From assembly GCA_002363035.1 (NCBI GenBank), contig DEWA01000010.1, positions 1 to 15,983 on the forward strand: a DNA stretch of 15,983 nucleotides, read 5' to 3'. Each line of letters begins with the position of its first letter. Positions within the stretch are counted from its first letter, which is position 1. This DNA is from Verrucomicrobia bacterium UBA3222. GTDB lineage: Bacteria; Verrucomicrobiota; Verrucomicrobiia; Opitutales; UBA9783. The notes below the pieces were generated by a model. The model was not told the DNA's origin. It saw only the letters and a program-made list of their open reading frames with translations, and did not search any database. Below are positions 1 to 7,106 of this stretch, one piece after another. A program made the translations under genes and the position numbers.

Positions 1-222
1 GATGGTGATACCGTTAAAATACGAGCCGGCGATAAGCTTAAATTGTTCGATAAGGATAAAAAGGGAGTTATTTGCGAAATTCTTGTGACCGAGATCCGGG
101 AACACCTGAATGAGCACTTCCATTACGAGAAAGGTCTTGAGTGCGGACGCGGTGCCCGTGTGACCCTCGGGGCTACTTTTGATGACAATGATTGTGTTGC
201 TTTCCGAACGAAAAATAATTAG
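1..222 (+). CDS. C-terminal fragment of an unrecognised protein
   Basis: An open frame runs from the first base of the window to a TAG at 220-222, giving the last 73 residues of a gene that begins upstream. The fragment has short alternating hydrophobic and charged stretches (VKIRAGDKLKLFD, VICEILVTEIREH, GARVTLGATF) typical of a small beta-barrel domain. The GDKL...VTEIRE...GARV pattern resembles C-terminal barrel modules in various secreted or surface proteins, but I cannot name a family. There are no membrane segments. The next gene starts about 80 bases later with a perfect inverted repeat between them. That it is coding is fairly sure from the sustained frame and protein-like composition; the function is unknown. 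Confidence 0.6.
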   Translation, partial: DGDTVKIRAGDKLKLFDKDKKGVICEILVTEIREHLNEHFHYEKGLECGRGARVTLGATFDDNDCVAFRTKNN

Positions 223-273
223 AAGAGCGTTGATATTGAAAAGCAAATGTAAGAAAATCTGAATAGAGTTCGA

Positions 274-289
274 GGAACCGATTGGTTCC
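274..289. repeat. Perfect 6-bp inverted repeat GGAACC-GATT-GGTTCC
   Basis: GGAACC at 274-279 and GGTTCC at 284-289 are exact reverse complements around a four-base GATT loop. It lies between the stop of the first gene (222) and the ATG of the next (303). There is no T-run directly after it, so it is not a typical terminator; an operator or a 5' leader hairpin is possible. Function is not shown. Confidence 0.4.
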
Positions 290-302
290 AGACATAGGTT
301 TT

Positions 303-548
303 ATGGATAATGAACATAGGAATAAAGTTCCCTCTCGGGAAAATCTCATCGATATGGCGCGGGATGTTTCCGAGCTCGCGGAGAAGTTGGACGCCGTTTG
401 CGAGCGCGTTGCCAAAAGTTGCGAGAGCATCGAGGTTGCCTGTGCCGATTTGGTCGGCGTGACGGAGCGGGTTAAGGAAGTAAGGATGTCCCTTTTCGGG
501 ATCCGTGCGTTTCTGGTACGGGAATCGGCGTTCGGCGATTACCGATAG
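303..548 (+). CDS. Small hypothetical protein, predicted helical/coiled coil
   Basis: Encodes 81 residues from ATG 303 (MDNEHRNKVPS...) to a TAG at 546-548. An in-frame TTG at 282 would add seven residues, but it lies inside an inverted repeat, so ATG is preferred; the upstream AGG at 296-298 is only a weak ribosome site. From about residue 14 to 65 the protein is a run of charged and hydrophobic residues in heptad-like spacing (DMARDVSELAEKLDAV, VTERVKEVRMSL), suggesting a long amphipathic helix or coiled coil. There is no signal peptide or membrane segment and it has three cysteines. No family is recognised. The size and helical character recall small cytoplasmic structural or phasin-like proteins, but that is only a resemblance. 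Being a real gene is likely but not certain. Confidence 0.5.
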   Translation: MDNEHRNKVPSRENLIDMARDVSELAEKLDAVCERVAKSCESIEVACADLVGVTERVKEVRMSLFGIRAFLVRESAFGDYR

Positions 549-1201
549 AAGGTCTTAGGATTTTCGCGGTTTTTTTAAACTTGCCGTTGTTTCTCGCCGA
601 AGAAACCTCGCAGGAGGTTGCTTTTGCACGCGGAGGTAAAGCGGTTCGGACGGGATTGTTCTCCGGCGCGAGGTACTTTGAGACGGGAGGTGAATAAAAC
701 CTTGATTTTTGGGCGTTTGTAAAGCGCGGGTAATATCGTTTTGTTCCGATACGGATCGACGGTCGGTGATTAAAGCCGAACGTTCAGGTGCGTTTTGCAT
801 TATTTCCGTACGCTTTACGGGATAACAAAAGCAAGGCGGAACAAGCCCTTTTGATATTTCTCGGTTGTTTTGCATCGCCAAAAATCGTATGCCGTCGGTA
901 CTCCCGCGTCGGGCGTCGGAAGGCGTTTGCGAGGTTCCTTTCGCGCCGGTTTGGAAATGCCGTTGAATTGTCTTTGAGCCTTCAGGTTGCCGCAAGTTTC
1001 GAACGTTCCTTTGTCTTCAAAGTACCCGCGGTGTTTTTTTGAGGCGGCGTTTTTTTCGTCGTTGTGTGCGGTCAGACAGGCGCGGGATGTTGGTGCCTGC
1101 CGAGGTGTTGCGGCGCGATGGTTCCGAAAAAAGCTTGCCTTGTGTTTTATGACTTTTTATTGACGAAAAGTGCCTTTGAGATACGCTCAATATGAGGGCG
1201 C
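549..1201. other. 650-base stretch without a convincing gene
   Basis: No frame on either strand gives a recognisable protein. The longest open frames (84 codons forward at 788-1042, 146 codons reverse at 555-995) give Arg/Ser/Pro-rich sequences with no hydrophobic core, no motif and no ribosome site. No tRNA, tmRNA or SRP RNA signature was seen. Besides the hairpin at 604-619 there is a 7-bp imperfect hairpin (CAGGCGC at 1077-1083 with GTGCCTG at 1093-1099, one G-T pair). A TTGACG at 1160-1165 might be the -35 of a promoter for the sigma gene, but no good -10 follows at the usual distance. The region could be a long regulatory spacer, a decayed gene or an undescribed RNA. Confidence 0.5.
604..625 (+). 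terminator. Possible weak intrinsic terminator
   Basis: AACCTC (604-609), loop GCAG, and GAGGTT (614-619) form a perfect 6-bp stem followed by GCTTTTGC. It lies about 55 bases after the stop of the 303-548 gene, where transcription could end before the long gene-free stretch. The T-tract is short and interrupted, so this is a weak candidate. Confidence 0.3.
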
Positions 1202-1831
1202 ATGGTCGGGGAAGACGAAGCGGAAAAGGCGGCGGCTTCCGACGCGGAGGATTTGGAGTGGTTGGAGCGTTTCAAGTCCGGTAATCGGCGGGCGTTCGAA
1301 TTTTTCGTCAAAAAGTACCAACGGCGGCTGTTTCGGGTCATCTACAACATGACGAGTTCAAAGGAGGATACCGCGGATTTGCTGCAAGATGTGTTTTTAA
1401 AGGCGTTTCGTTCGCTGGAAACCTTCAAGGGACAATCGAAGTTTTATACGTGGTTGTGCCGCATCGCCATCAATAAGACGTTGGATTTTTTGGATGCGCG
1501 CAAACGAAAGCCCGTGTACAGCCTGGAAACATGGGGCGAAGGCGGGAATGTGGCGGATTTTTTGATGCCCGGCGAAAACATTCCCGCTGCCGATCGGGCG
1601 GTGTTGTTGAAAGAATTGCAGGAAAAATTGAACGAAGCGCTGCAACAACTGTCTCATAATCATAGAACGGTGGTTGTTCTGTTCGAGATTGAGGGGATGA
1701 GTCATGCTGAAATTGCAAAGACCTTGCAATGTTCGGAGGGGACGGTGCGTTCGCGCTTGCATTACGCAAAGGAACAGCTAAAACAATCATTGTCGCGGTA
1801 TTTGAAAGGACATGGAAGAACCGAAGTTTGA
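1202..1831 (+). CDS. ECF (sigma-70 family, RpoE-like) RNA polymerase sigma factor
   Basis: Predicted 209-residue alternative sigma factor that would direct RNA polymerase to a specific promoter set. Residues about 30-97 match sigma region 2: FEFFVKKYQRRLFRVIYNM, the conserved DTADLLQDVFLKAF segment, then FYTWLCRIAINKTLDFL. Residues about 144-197 match region 4: ALQQLSHNHRTVVVLFEIEG followed by the helix-turn-helix HAEIAKTLQCSEGTVRSRL. The two are joined by a variable linker, as in ECF sigmas, and region 3 is absent. ATG 1202 is used because GAGGG (1194-1198) lies just upstream, though the spacing is tight. The gene overlaps the next by 20 bases, so the two are probably translated together. 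ECF sigmas next to a membrane protein are usually held inactive by it. The signal and regulon cannot be read here. Confidence 0.93.
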   Translation: MVGEDEAEKAAASDAEDLEWLERFKSGNRRAFEFFVKKYQRRLFRVIYNMTSSKEDTADLLQDVFLKAFRSLETFKGQSKFYTWLCRIAINKTLDFLDARKRKPVYSLETWGEGGNVADFLMPGENIPAADRAVLLKELQEKLNEALQQLSHNHRTVVVLFEIEGMSHAEIAKTLQCSEGTVRSRLHYAKEQLKQSLSRYLKGHGRTEV

Positions 1832-2198
1832 ATTGGAGCGCTTATTGAAGGCAAAGCGTTTTGAGATGCCCGATGAGGCGTTTTGGGATGCGTTTGATGC
1901 GCGCTTAAAGGCGTCGCTTGCGGAGGAAAAACAACCGCGGCGCGTTTCGTGGAAACAATATCTCGGTGCATGGTTGCGACGGTGGTCGCCCGTTGCGGCG
2001 GTCGGATTGTTCGTATTCGGCGGCGTTTGCCATTTTTCGTCCCGCTTTAATGCGCCGCATCTTGAGATGTGTTTTCAACCGTCCGATATTCGATCCTGCC
2101 GTTCGTTATCTTTTCATGTTTCTCCTTCATTGGGAGTCGTAAAGAGCGTTCTAAAGAAAAATCTTGCTTCAACGGACGGCGATCGTTTCACTTTCTAA
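1812..2198 (+). CDS. Single-pass membrane protein, probable anti-sigma factor
   Basis: 128 residues starting at ATG 1812, inside the end of the sigma gene (20-base overlap). The N-terminal part (1-58) is charged and probably cytoplasmic, with FELERLLKAKRFEMPDEAFWDAFDARLKASL as a helical segment. Residues about 59-75 (SPVAAVGLFVFGGVCHF) are a likely transmembrane helix preceded by basic and aromatic residues (WLRRW), and the last ~50 residues would be outside the membrane. That topology, the small size and the translational coupling fit an anti-sigma factor that binds the sigma in the cytoplasm. No zinc-binding HxxxCxxC motif or RseA-like sequence is visible, so the role is inferred from context. 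The stop (2196-2198) directly abuts the start of the next gene. Confidence 0.75.
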   Translation: MEEPKFELERLLKAKRFEMPDEAFWDAFDARLKASLAEEKQPRRVSWKQYLGAWLRRWSPVAAVGLFVFGGVCHFSSRFNAPHLEMCFQPSDIRSCRSLSFHVSPSLGVVKSVLKKNLASTDGDRFTF

Positions 2199-2201
2199 GT
2201 G

Positions 2202-4067
2202 ATGGCGGTTGTCGGCAGGCGAACGACGGTGGCGGCGGTTCGGTTGCGTTTGGGCTGTGTCGGTGTGCTTTTGTGCGCGGGCGTACTGTTTGGATGTTCT
2301 TTTAAAGCTTCGTGCGTTGCGGCGTCCAGACCTGCGGTTTTGGCGGCGGGAGCGTTCGAGCGTGCACGCGTTGCCGCGGGCGATGCGGCAGAAGGGAATG
2401 CAGGCAACGATTTCAGGCGAAGCGCTTCGAATGTTAAAGCATCTGCGGATACTGAGATGCACAGGCGTGTTTCCGAAAAAGTTGCGCCAACCAAAGAGCG
2501 TATTGCAACCTTCGGAGATCGACGCACATCGGTAGAAAGATCTGTCTCTGCAAGCAGTGCGGAGGGTACGCGAGATTTTGCCGAAGCTCGTGCCTCGGCG
2601 GTCGAAACATTTGGGGGCACCGAAAAAAGGAGTGCCCTTAAAAAGCCTTTGCCCGATGACAGCGTTTCTTCGCTTGCGGTTGCCGTAGATGCGACAAAGT
2701 CGGAAGAAATTCTCACGACTGTTGAGAAAGTGCGGGCGGAAAGTCAGGGTGAACGATATCCTGCGACATCCCTGGCATCGATGACGGTTCCCGACGAACG
2801 TGTTTTGAGGCAGTCATCGCCGCAGAAATCGCTTCCCGCGTCTGTTGCGACCGATGGGGCACCCGCCGAAAGTATTTTTTTGGGAAAGAGCGTTTCCGCC
2901 GTCGATCCTTTACCTCGATCGGGGGTCGGCGACGGTCGGAGTATTGCGCCTGCCTCCGGGGGTTCCGTTGAAGATCAATCGTCCGCTTTGCTTACCGAAC
3001 CGTCGGTTCCTGCTGCCGATGAGCGTGTTTCCGAGACAGGATCGTCCGAAGGAGTTTTGCGGTCGCCGTCGGTTGCGATTGAAGATGCACCCGACGGAAG
3101 ATCTTCTGTTGAAGATAAAGCATCCGTTCCCATTGCCGATAGTCTGCCACAAGCGACTTCGGGCGTTTTATTTTTACTTCCCGATTTATATGAACGTTTC
3201 AGTGATTGTTGCGTGCGTGTTCGTTACAGGCTGGACGGTAAAGCGCAGGTGGCGAGCGGTTTTTTTGTCAGCGATAAAGGACATGTGTTGACGCCCGTGA
3301 TCGGCGGGGAAGATTTTTATGTCGAAACGCGTTCGCATCGGCAGTTTTCGGCAAAAAAACGCGGCGAAGATCCCGTCAGTTCATTATGCCTGTTGCAGAC
3401 GGACGAAGAACCGTTGCGGGCGGTTAAAGATAAATCCGAGTCGGAGACGCGAAGCGTGTCGTATTTTTCGTTGTTGCACGATAACGGGTATCCGAAAATC
3501 GGTCAGCCGATCGTCAGTCTTTCCTGCAAATTGGGGGGCTCGGTATCGCCGCAAATCGGTTACGTAACGGCGTTTCAGGAACGGTACTTCGCAACCGAAT
3601 TCCCGTTTGTGTTCGTACGCAGTTCGCTGCGCATCGATGCGGGGGATTGCGGCGGTGCGGTACTGGATGTGCGGGGGAATTTACTCGGAATGTTGTTCCA
3701 CGCGTTACCCGATACGCAGGAAACCTTCTATATGCCGTCGCAGGCGTTGGAACGGGTGTTTCGGGATTTGCTTTTGTTCGGAAACGTGCGTTACGGTTAT
3801 GCCGGCTTGTCGGTCGAGACCGCGTATAATCCGAAGACGCACGCGGTTTGTCTGCAGGTTCGTGAGGTTCAGCCGAATTCGCCGGCGGCGCAAAGCGGTT
3901 TCAGGGTCAATGACGTGCTGTTGCGGGTGAATGATAGCGAGGTTTTTTCCATGGAGATGTTCAAGAATTTCATTTTCCTGTCCAGGCCGGGCGATGTGTT
4001 GCAATGTACCGTGATGCGCGGCAAAAAAACGCTGCATCTGACGCTGACATTGGCGGAAAAGCAATAG
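2202..4067 (+). CDS. Exported HtrA-like protein with degenerate trypsin domain and PDZ
   Basis: About 621 residues from ATG 2202; an in-frame GTG at 2199 directly abuts the previous stop. The N-terminus is a signal sequence (basic RR...RLR, then VGVLLCAGVLFGCS) with a possible lipobox ending at Cys32, so it may be a lipoprotein. Residues about 34-310 are a long Ala/Ser/Val/Glu-rich low-complexity linker. Residues about 319-518 resemble a trypsin/HtrA fold (ASGFFVSDKGHVLT, then DAGDCGGAVLDVRGNLLGM). Residues about 530-615 are a PDZ domain (VREVQPNSPAAQSGFRVNDVLLRVND). Aligned by eye, all three catalytic positions differ from active HtrA: Ile367 for His, Ser394 for Asp and Cys483 for Ser. It is therefore probably not an ordinary serine protease. 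Position after a sigma/anti-sigma-like pair suggests an envelope sensor or scaffold. Confidence 0.85.
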   Translation: MAVVGRRTTVAAVRLRLGCVGVLLCAGVLFGCSFKASCVAASRPAVLAAGAFERARVAAGDAAEGNAGNDFRRSASNVKASADTEMHRRVSEKVAPTKERIATFGDRRTSVERSVSASSAEGTRDFAEARASAVETFGGTEKRSALKKPLPDDSVSSLAVAVDATKSEEILTTVEKVRAESQGERYPATSLASMTVPDERVLRQSSPQKSLPASVATDGAPAESIFLGKSVSAVDPLPRSGVGDGRSIAPASGGSVEDQSSALLTEPSVPAADERVSETGSSEGVLRSPSVAIEDAPDGRSSVEDKASVPIADSLPQATSGVLFLLPDLYERFSDCCVRVRYRLDGKAQVASGFFVSDKGHVLTPVIGGEDFYVETRSHRQFSAKKRGEDPVSSLCLLQTDEEPLRAVKDKSESETRSVSYFSLLHDNGYPKIGQPIVSLSCKLGGSVSPQIGYVTAFQERYFATEFPFVFVRSSLRIDAGDCGGAVLDVRGNLLGMLFHALPDTQETFYMPSQALERVFRDLLLFGNVRYGYAGLSVETAYNPKTHAVCLQVREVQPNSPAAQSGFRVNDVLLRVNDSEVFSMEMFKNFIFLSRPGDVLQCTVMRGKKTLHLTLTLAEKQ

Positions 4068-4104
4068 ATTTTCTTGGTCAAACAGGGTAAAATTAAGAAA
4101 CGGC

Positions 4105-4560
4105 ATGAATGTTCAAGACCTTCAGAAAGTCCTGCAGTTGGTTGAAAAGTTCAATCTGACCGAATTCGGTTTGGAGGAGAAAGATTTAAAGCTTTCCGTA
4201 AAGCGCGGGTCATTGCCTGTGGTTCCCACATTGCCGACGGTGCCTGTTTCGATGCCGACGGTCGCGACTTCGGTGCCTCCGAGTGCGCCTTCGGGATCGA
4301 AGACGGAGGAGAAGAACGTTTTTATCATCAAGGCACCGATGGTGGGTGCGTTTTATGTCGCTCCGTCGCCCGAGAGCGAGCCCTACGTCAAGGTCGGGAG
4401 CGTGGTGCGTCCCGAGACAACGGTGTGTATTTTGGAGGCGATGAAGGTGATGAACGAAGTGCGCGCCGAATGTTCCGGGGAGATTTTGGAGGTTTTGGTG
4501 AAAAACGGCGCGCCCGTCGAATACGGACAGCCGCTGTTTAAAGTGCGCACGTCGGCATGA
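4105..4560 (+). CDS. accB: Biotin carboxyl carrier protein of acetyl-CoA carboxylase
   Basis: 151 residues. AccB carries the biotin that AccC carboxylates and that the carboxyltransferase uses to turn acetyl-CoA into malonyl-CoA, the first step of fatty-acid synthesis. The N-terminal helix region ([21 protein letters not shown]) is typical of bacterial AccB. A Pro/Val/Thr/Ser-rich flexible linker covers about residues 36-70, and the biotinyl domain covers about 75-150. The biotin attachment motif EAMKVMNEV is present with Lys114 as the acceptor, and the lid loop [19 protein letters not shown] is intact. Length is close to E. coli AccB (156). ATG 4105 has no clear ribosome site; a TAAAAT box lies at 4088-4093. 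Its stop overlaps the accC start by four bases (ATGA). Confidence 0.97.
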   Translation: MNVQDLQKVLQLVEKFNLTEFGLEEKDLKLSVKRGSLPVVPTLPTVPVSMPTVATSVPPSAPSGSKTEEKNVFIIKAPMVGAFYVAPSPESEPYVKVGSVVRPETTVCILEAMKVMNEVRAECSGEILEVLVKNGAPVEYGQPLFKVRTSA

Positions 4561-5930
4561 TGCACAAAGTTCTTATTGCAAACCGCGGGGAAATTGCACT
4601 GCGCGTGGTTCGTGCCTGTCGGGAAATGGGACTCAAAACGCTGGCGGTGTATTCGGAAGCGGACGTGCATTCGTTGCCGGTGCAGTTGGCGGACGAGGCG
4701 ATTTGCATCGGTTCCGCACCGGCGTCGCAGAGTTATTTAAAGGCGGATCGTATTCTCGGGGCGGCGGAAATCGGCGGGGCGGATGCCGTTCATCCCGGTT
4801 ACGGATTTTTGGCGGAAAGCGCAACGTTTGCCGAACAGTGCGAAGCGTGTCGCATCAAATTTATCGGTCCTTCGCCGCAGGCGATTCGTTTAATGGGGGA
4901 TAAAATCGCGGCGCGACAAATGGCGCACAAAGTCGGCGTTCCGACCGTTCCCGGGAGCGAGGGCGCGATTTCGGACGAGAACGAAGGTTTGAAGCTCGCC
5001 ACAAAAATCGGCTTTCCCGTTATTATTAAATCCGCGGCGGGCGGCGGCGGAAAAGGCATGCGCACCGTGTGGAATGCGGCGACATTTTTGAAAGCTTTCC
5101 TGTTGGCACGTACGGAGGCGGAAAAGGCATTCGGCGACGGTTCGGTGTACATTGAAAAATTCATTGAAGATCCGCATCACATTGAATTTCAGGTGTTGGC
5201 GGATGCGCACGGGCATGTCATTCACGTCGGCGAACGCGATTGTTCGTTGCAGCGCAATTACCAGAAGTTGGTTGAGGAAGCGCCTTCGACGTTTTTAAAT
5301 TCCTCCCTGCGCGAGAAAATGGGCAAAGCGGCGGTGAAACTGACGGAAAAATGCGGTTACGAAGGTGTCGGAACCATCGAATTTTTGGTGGATAAAGAAG
5401 GTGATTTTTATTTCATCGAAATGAATACCCGCCTTCAGGTGGAGCATACCGTGACCGAGGAAGCCATGGGAATTGATTTGGTTCAGTGGCAGTTGAGGGT
5501 GGCAAACGGTGAAGAGCTGACCTTGCGACAGAAGGATATTAAGTGCCGTCGACACGCGATCGAATGTCGCATCAATGCCGAGGATCCCGATAACAATTTT
5601 ATGCCGTGCCCCGGGCATGTGGATTTTTATCACGAACCGGGCGGGTACGGCGTGCGCATGGATTCGCACGTATATGCGGATTATGTCATCCCGCCGTATT
5701 ACGACAGCCTGATCGGGAAGGTGATTGCGACGGGCGAAACACGGGAGGAAGCAATTATCCGTATGTCGCGCGCGTTGGGTGAATATCTTGTCGGCGGCAT
5801 TAAGACGACGATTCCGCTGTGTAAAAAGATTATGCTGGATCCGACGTATCGCGCCGGCGGCATCACGACGCATTTTATGAAAACCTTTTTGCAACGAACC
5901 ACGGAAACGAAGAAAAAGAAGAAAAAATGA
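4557..5930 (+). CDS. accC: Biotin carboxylase subunit of acetyl-CoA carboxylase
   Basis: 457 residues, close to E. coli AccC (449). It carboxylates the biotin on AccB using ATP and bicarbonate. The N-terminal biotin-carboxylase domain is typical ([22 protein letters not shown]). The ATP-grasp glycine-rich loop is AAGGGGKGM, the [15 protein letters not shown] segment holds the conserved Lys, and [16 protein letters not shown] supplies the metal-binding Glu/Asn and the catalytic Arg. The C-terminal domain reads [14 protein letters not shown]...[14 protein letters not shown]. It starts at an ATG overlapping the accB stop (ATGA), so translation is coupled. The last residues are a poly-lysine tail (TKKKKKK) encoded by an A/G-rich tract that also precedes the next start; this is unusual and possibly only a by-product of that tract. 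Confidence 0.98.
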   Translation: MMHKVLIANRGEIALRVVRACREMGLKTLAVYSEADVHSLPVQLADEAICIGSAPASQSYLKADRILGAAEIGGADAVHPGYGFLAESATFAEQCEACRIKFIGPSPQAIRLMGDKIAARQMAHKVGVPTVPGSEGAISDENEGLKLATKIGFPVIIKSAAGGGGKGMRTVWNAATFLKAFLLARTEAEKAFGDGSVYIEKFIEDPHHIEFQVLADAHGHVIHVGERDCSLQRNYQKLVEEAPSTFLNSSLREKMGKAAVKLTEKCGYEGVGTIEFLVDKEGDFYFIEMNTRLQVEHTVTEEAMGIDLVQWQLRVANGEELTLRQKDIKCRRHAIECRINAEDPDNNFMPCPGHVDFYHEPGGYGVRMDSHVYADYVIPPYYDSLIGKVIATGETREEAIIRMSRALGEYLVGGIKTTIPLCKKIMLDPTYRAGGITTHFMKTFLQRTTETKKKKKK

Positions 5931-6358
5931 GCGACAACTCACAGCAACTGTCTGAAAAGATAAGCGTTCCGTTCCCGAAGGAACATTCGACATCGGTGAA
6001 GGGCGATATTAAAATCAATCTTGCCGTGGTGGCGGGGATTGTACGTTTGGCGGCTCAGCGCGTCAAAGGCGTGCATTCGGTCGGCGGCGGTTTTGTGGAG
6101 GGGATTGCCGAAATGTTTTCCAAAAAAGATTCCGAGCGCGGCGTCAAGGTGACCGAAAACGAAAACGGCAATTACGACATCGAGGTCAAGGTCAACTTGT
6201 TGTTCGGTGCGGAGCTGGTGAAGGTCGGCGAAGACATTCAGCAAACCATTGCCGAAAGCGTGTTGCAAATGACGCGCAAACATGCCGAGCGTATTGATGT
6301 GATTATCGACGGCGTTCGTACCGAAACATCGGATGCAGGCACGAAAAGTGCTTCCTGA
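5927..6358 (+). CDS. Asp23/Gls24 (YloU/YqhY-type) family protein
   Basis: 143 residues with the Asp23 domain at about 24-132: [36 protein letters not shown], a polar stretch with [19 protein letters not shown], and a C-terminal helix ending in [12 protein letters not shown]. There is no signal peptide or membrane segment, so it is cytoplasmic. Start ATG 5927 overlaps the accC stop by four bases, with an A/G-rich tract (AAGAAG) upstream as a weak ribosome site. In Bacillus subtilis the Asp23-family gene yqhY follows accB-accC in the same way and affects acetyl-CoA carboxylase balance (established knowledge). The same arrangement here suggests a similar link, but the exact role is not known. 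The next gene encodes a membrane-anchored relative. Confidence 0.92.
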   Translation: MSDNSQQLSEKISVPFPKEHSTSVKGDIKINLAVVAGIVRLAAQRVKGVHSVGGGFVEGIAEMFSKKDSERGVKVTENENGNYDIEVKVNLLFGAELVKVGEDIQQTIAESVLQMTRKHAERIDVIIDGVRTETSDAGTKSAS

Positions 6359-6369
6359 AAAAAGTATCC

Positions 6370-6915
6370 ATGGAGACCTTTTTTCAACGATTATTGCCGT
6401 TTATCATCGAGTATAAGGAAGCGATCGGCGGCACGGTTCTTTTTCTGCTGTTGTGGTATCTTATTCATCGTTTTCGCGTCTCCCGTCAACCGTTTCGCGC
6501 CGCGTCCACCGACAACGGTTCGGTTTGGGTCAGTCGTGCAACGGTTTTGAATTTGATCCAATCGGCATGCGCGGAAATCGAAGGCGGTTCCGTCAAACGC
6601 GTTCAGTGCATCAATAAACGTCGATTGCTGCTTTTGAAATTATACATCTCTCTGGACGTCAATCAATCGTTCGAAGTGTCCTCCATGCGCTTCCAGGAAG
6701 CGGCAAAAAACGCCGTTACGCATTGCCTCGGCGCGCTGAAAGCCGTTCGGGTGGACGTGGTGTTGGACGGAGTGAAGGGGGAGTATGGCGAGCCGAAAAA
6801 GTCCGTTGCTTTGACCGAGCCGTTGACTTCTAATTCGAAAAACACACCTGTTGCAGTTTCCGAAAATTCGTCGGTTGTCTCTTCGGAGGCGGAAGCGAAA
6901 TCCGAGGACGATTAA
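6370..6915 (+). CDS. Membrane-anchored Asp23-like protein (AmaP-like)
   Basis: 181 residues. Residues about 18-35 (IGGTVLFLLLWYLIHRF) form a transmembrane helix near the N-terminus, followed by basic residues, so the rest is probably cytoplasmic. Residues about 50-138 resemble a divergent Asp23 fold: SVWVSRATVLNLIQSACAEI, then KRRLLLLKLYISLDV, FQEAAKNAVTHCLGALKA and RVDVVLDGVKGE, mirroring the order and the VIIDGV ending of the preceding gene. The C-terminal ~40 residues are Ser/Ala/Glu-rich and disordered. In Firmicutes the membrane protein AmaP anchors Asp23 (established knowledge); here an adjacent gene encodes an anchored Asp23-like protein, so partnership is inferred. ATG 6370 has no ribosome site and lies 11 bases after the previous stop. 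It is probably the last gene of the acc unit. Confidence 0.8.
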   Translation: METFFQRLLPFIIEYKEAIGGTVLFLLLWYLIHRFRVSRQPFRAASTDNGSVWVSRATVLNLIQSACAEIEGGSVKRVQCINKRRLLLLKLYISLDVNQSFEVSSMRFQEAAKNAVTHCLGALKAVRVDVVLDGVKGEYGEPKKSVALTEPLTSNSKNTPVAVSENSSVVSSEAEAKSEDD

Positions 6916-6939
6916 GAATTGTGCACTGATTAGCGGTGA

Positions 6940-6954
6940 GGCATTGGAAATGCC
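6940..6954 (+). other. Short hairpin after the Asp23 operon
   Basis: GGCATT (6940-6945), loop GGA, AATGCC (6949-6954) is a perfect 6-bp stem about 25 bases after the stop at 6915. No T-run follows (GTGTCTTGG), so it is not a standard terminator. It could mark the 3' end of the accB-accC-Asp23 transcript or be chance. Confidence 0.3.
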
Positions 6955-7034
6955 GTGTCTTGGTGACTTTTGAAAAACCGCCTGTTGCCGTAATGTGAAA
7001 AAGAGGAGAGGGGCGATTACATTCAGCCGTTAGT

Positions 7035-7051
7035 ATTTTACAAAGTAAAAT
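7035..7051. repeat. AT-rich 7-bp inverted repeat ATTTTAC-AAA-GTAAAAT
   Basis: ATTTTAC (7035-7041) and GTAAAAT (7045-7051) are exact reverse complements about 130 bases before the trpS start, followed by TTGCTTTTTC. It could act as a weak terminator for the upstream unit (T-rich tail) or as an operator in the trpS promoter region. The stem is very AT-rich, which argues against strong termination. Confidence 0.35.
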
Positions 7052-7106
7052 TTGCTTTTTCGGGAAGCTGTTTCAGCGCGTTTGCATGATCTTTTCGGGT
7101 ATGCAT

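Noticed and set aside
555..995. 146-codon reverse-strand open frame in the gap before the sigma gene
   Set aside because: Arg/Ser/Thr/Pro-rich with no hydrophobic core, domain or ribosome site; not distinguishable from a chance open frame.
788..1042. 84-codon forward frame before the sigma gene
   Set aside because: Very basic and aromatic composition, no ribosome site, no recognisable motif.
6912..6923. 12-base repeat TTAAGAATTGTG also found at 15819-15830
   Set aside because: A few exact 12-base matches are expected by chance in 16 kb, and the flanking sequences do not match.
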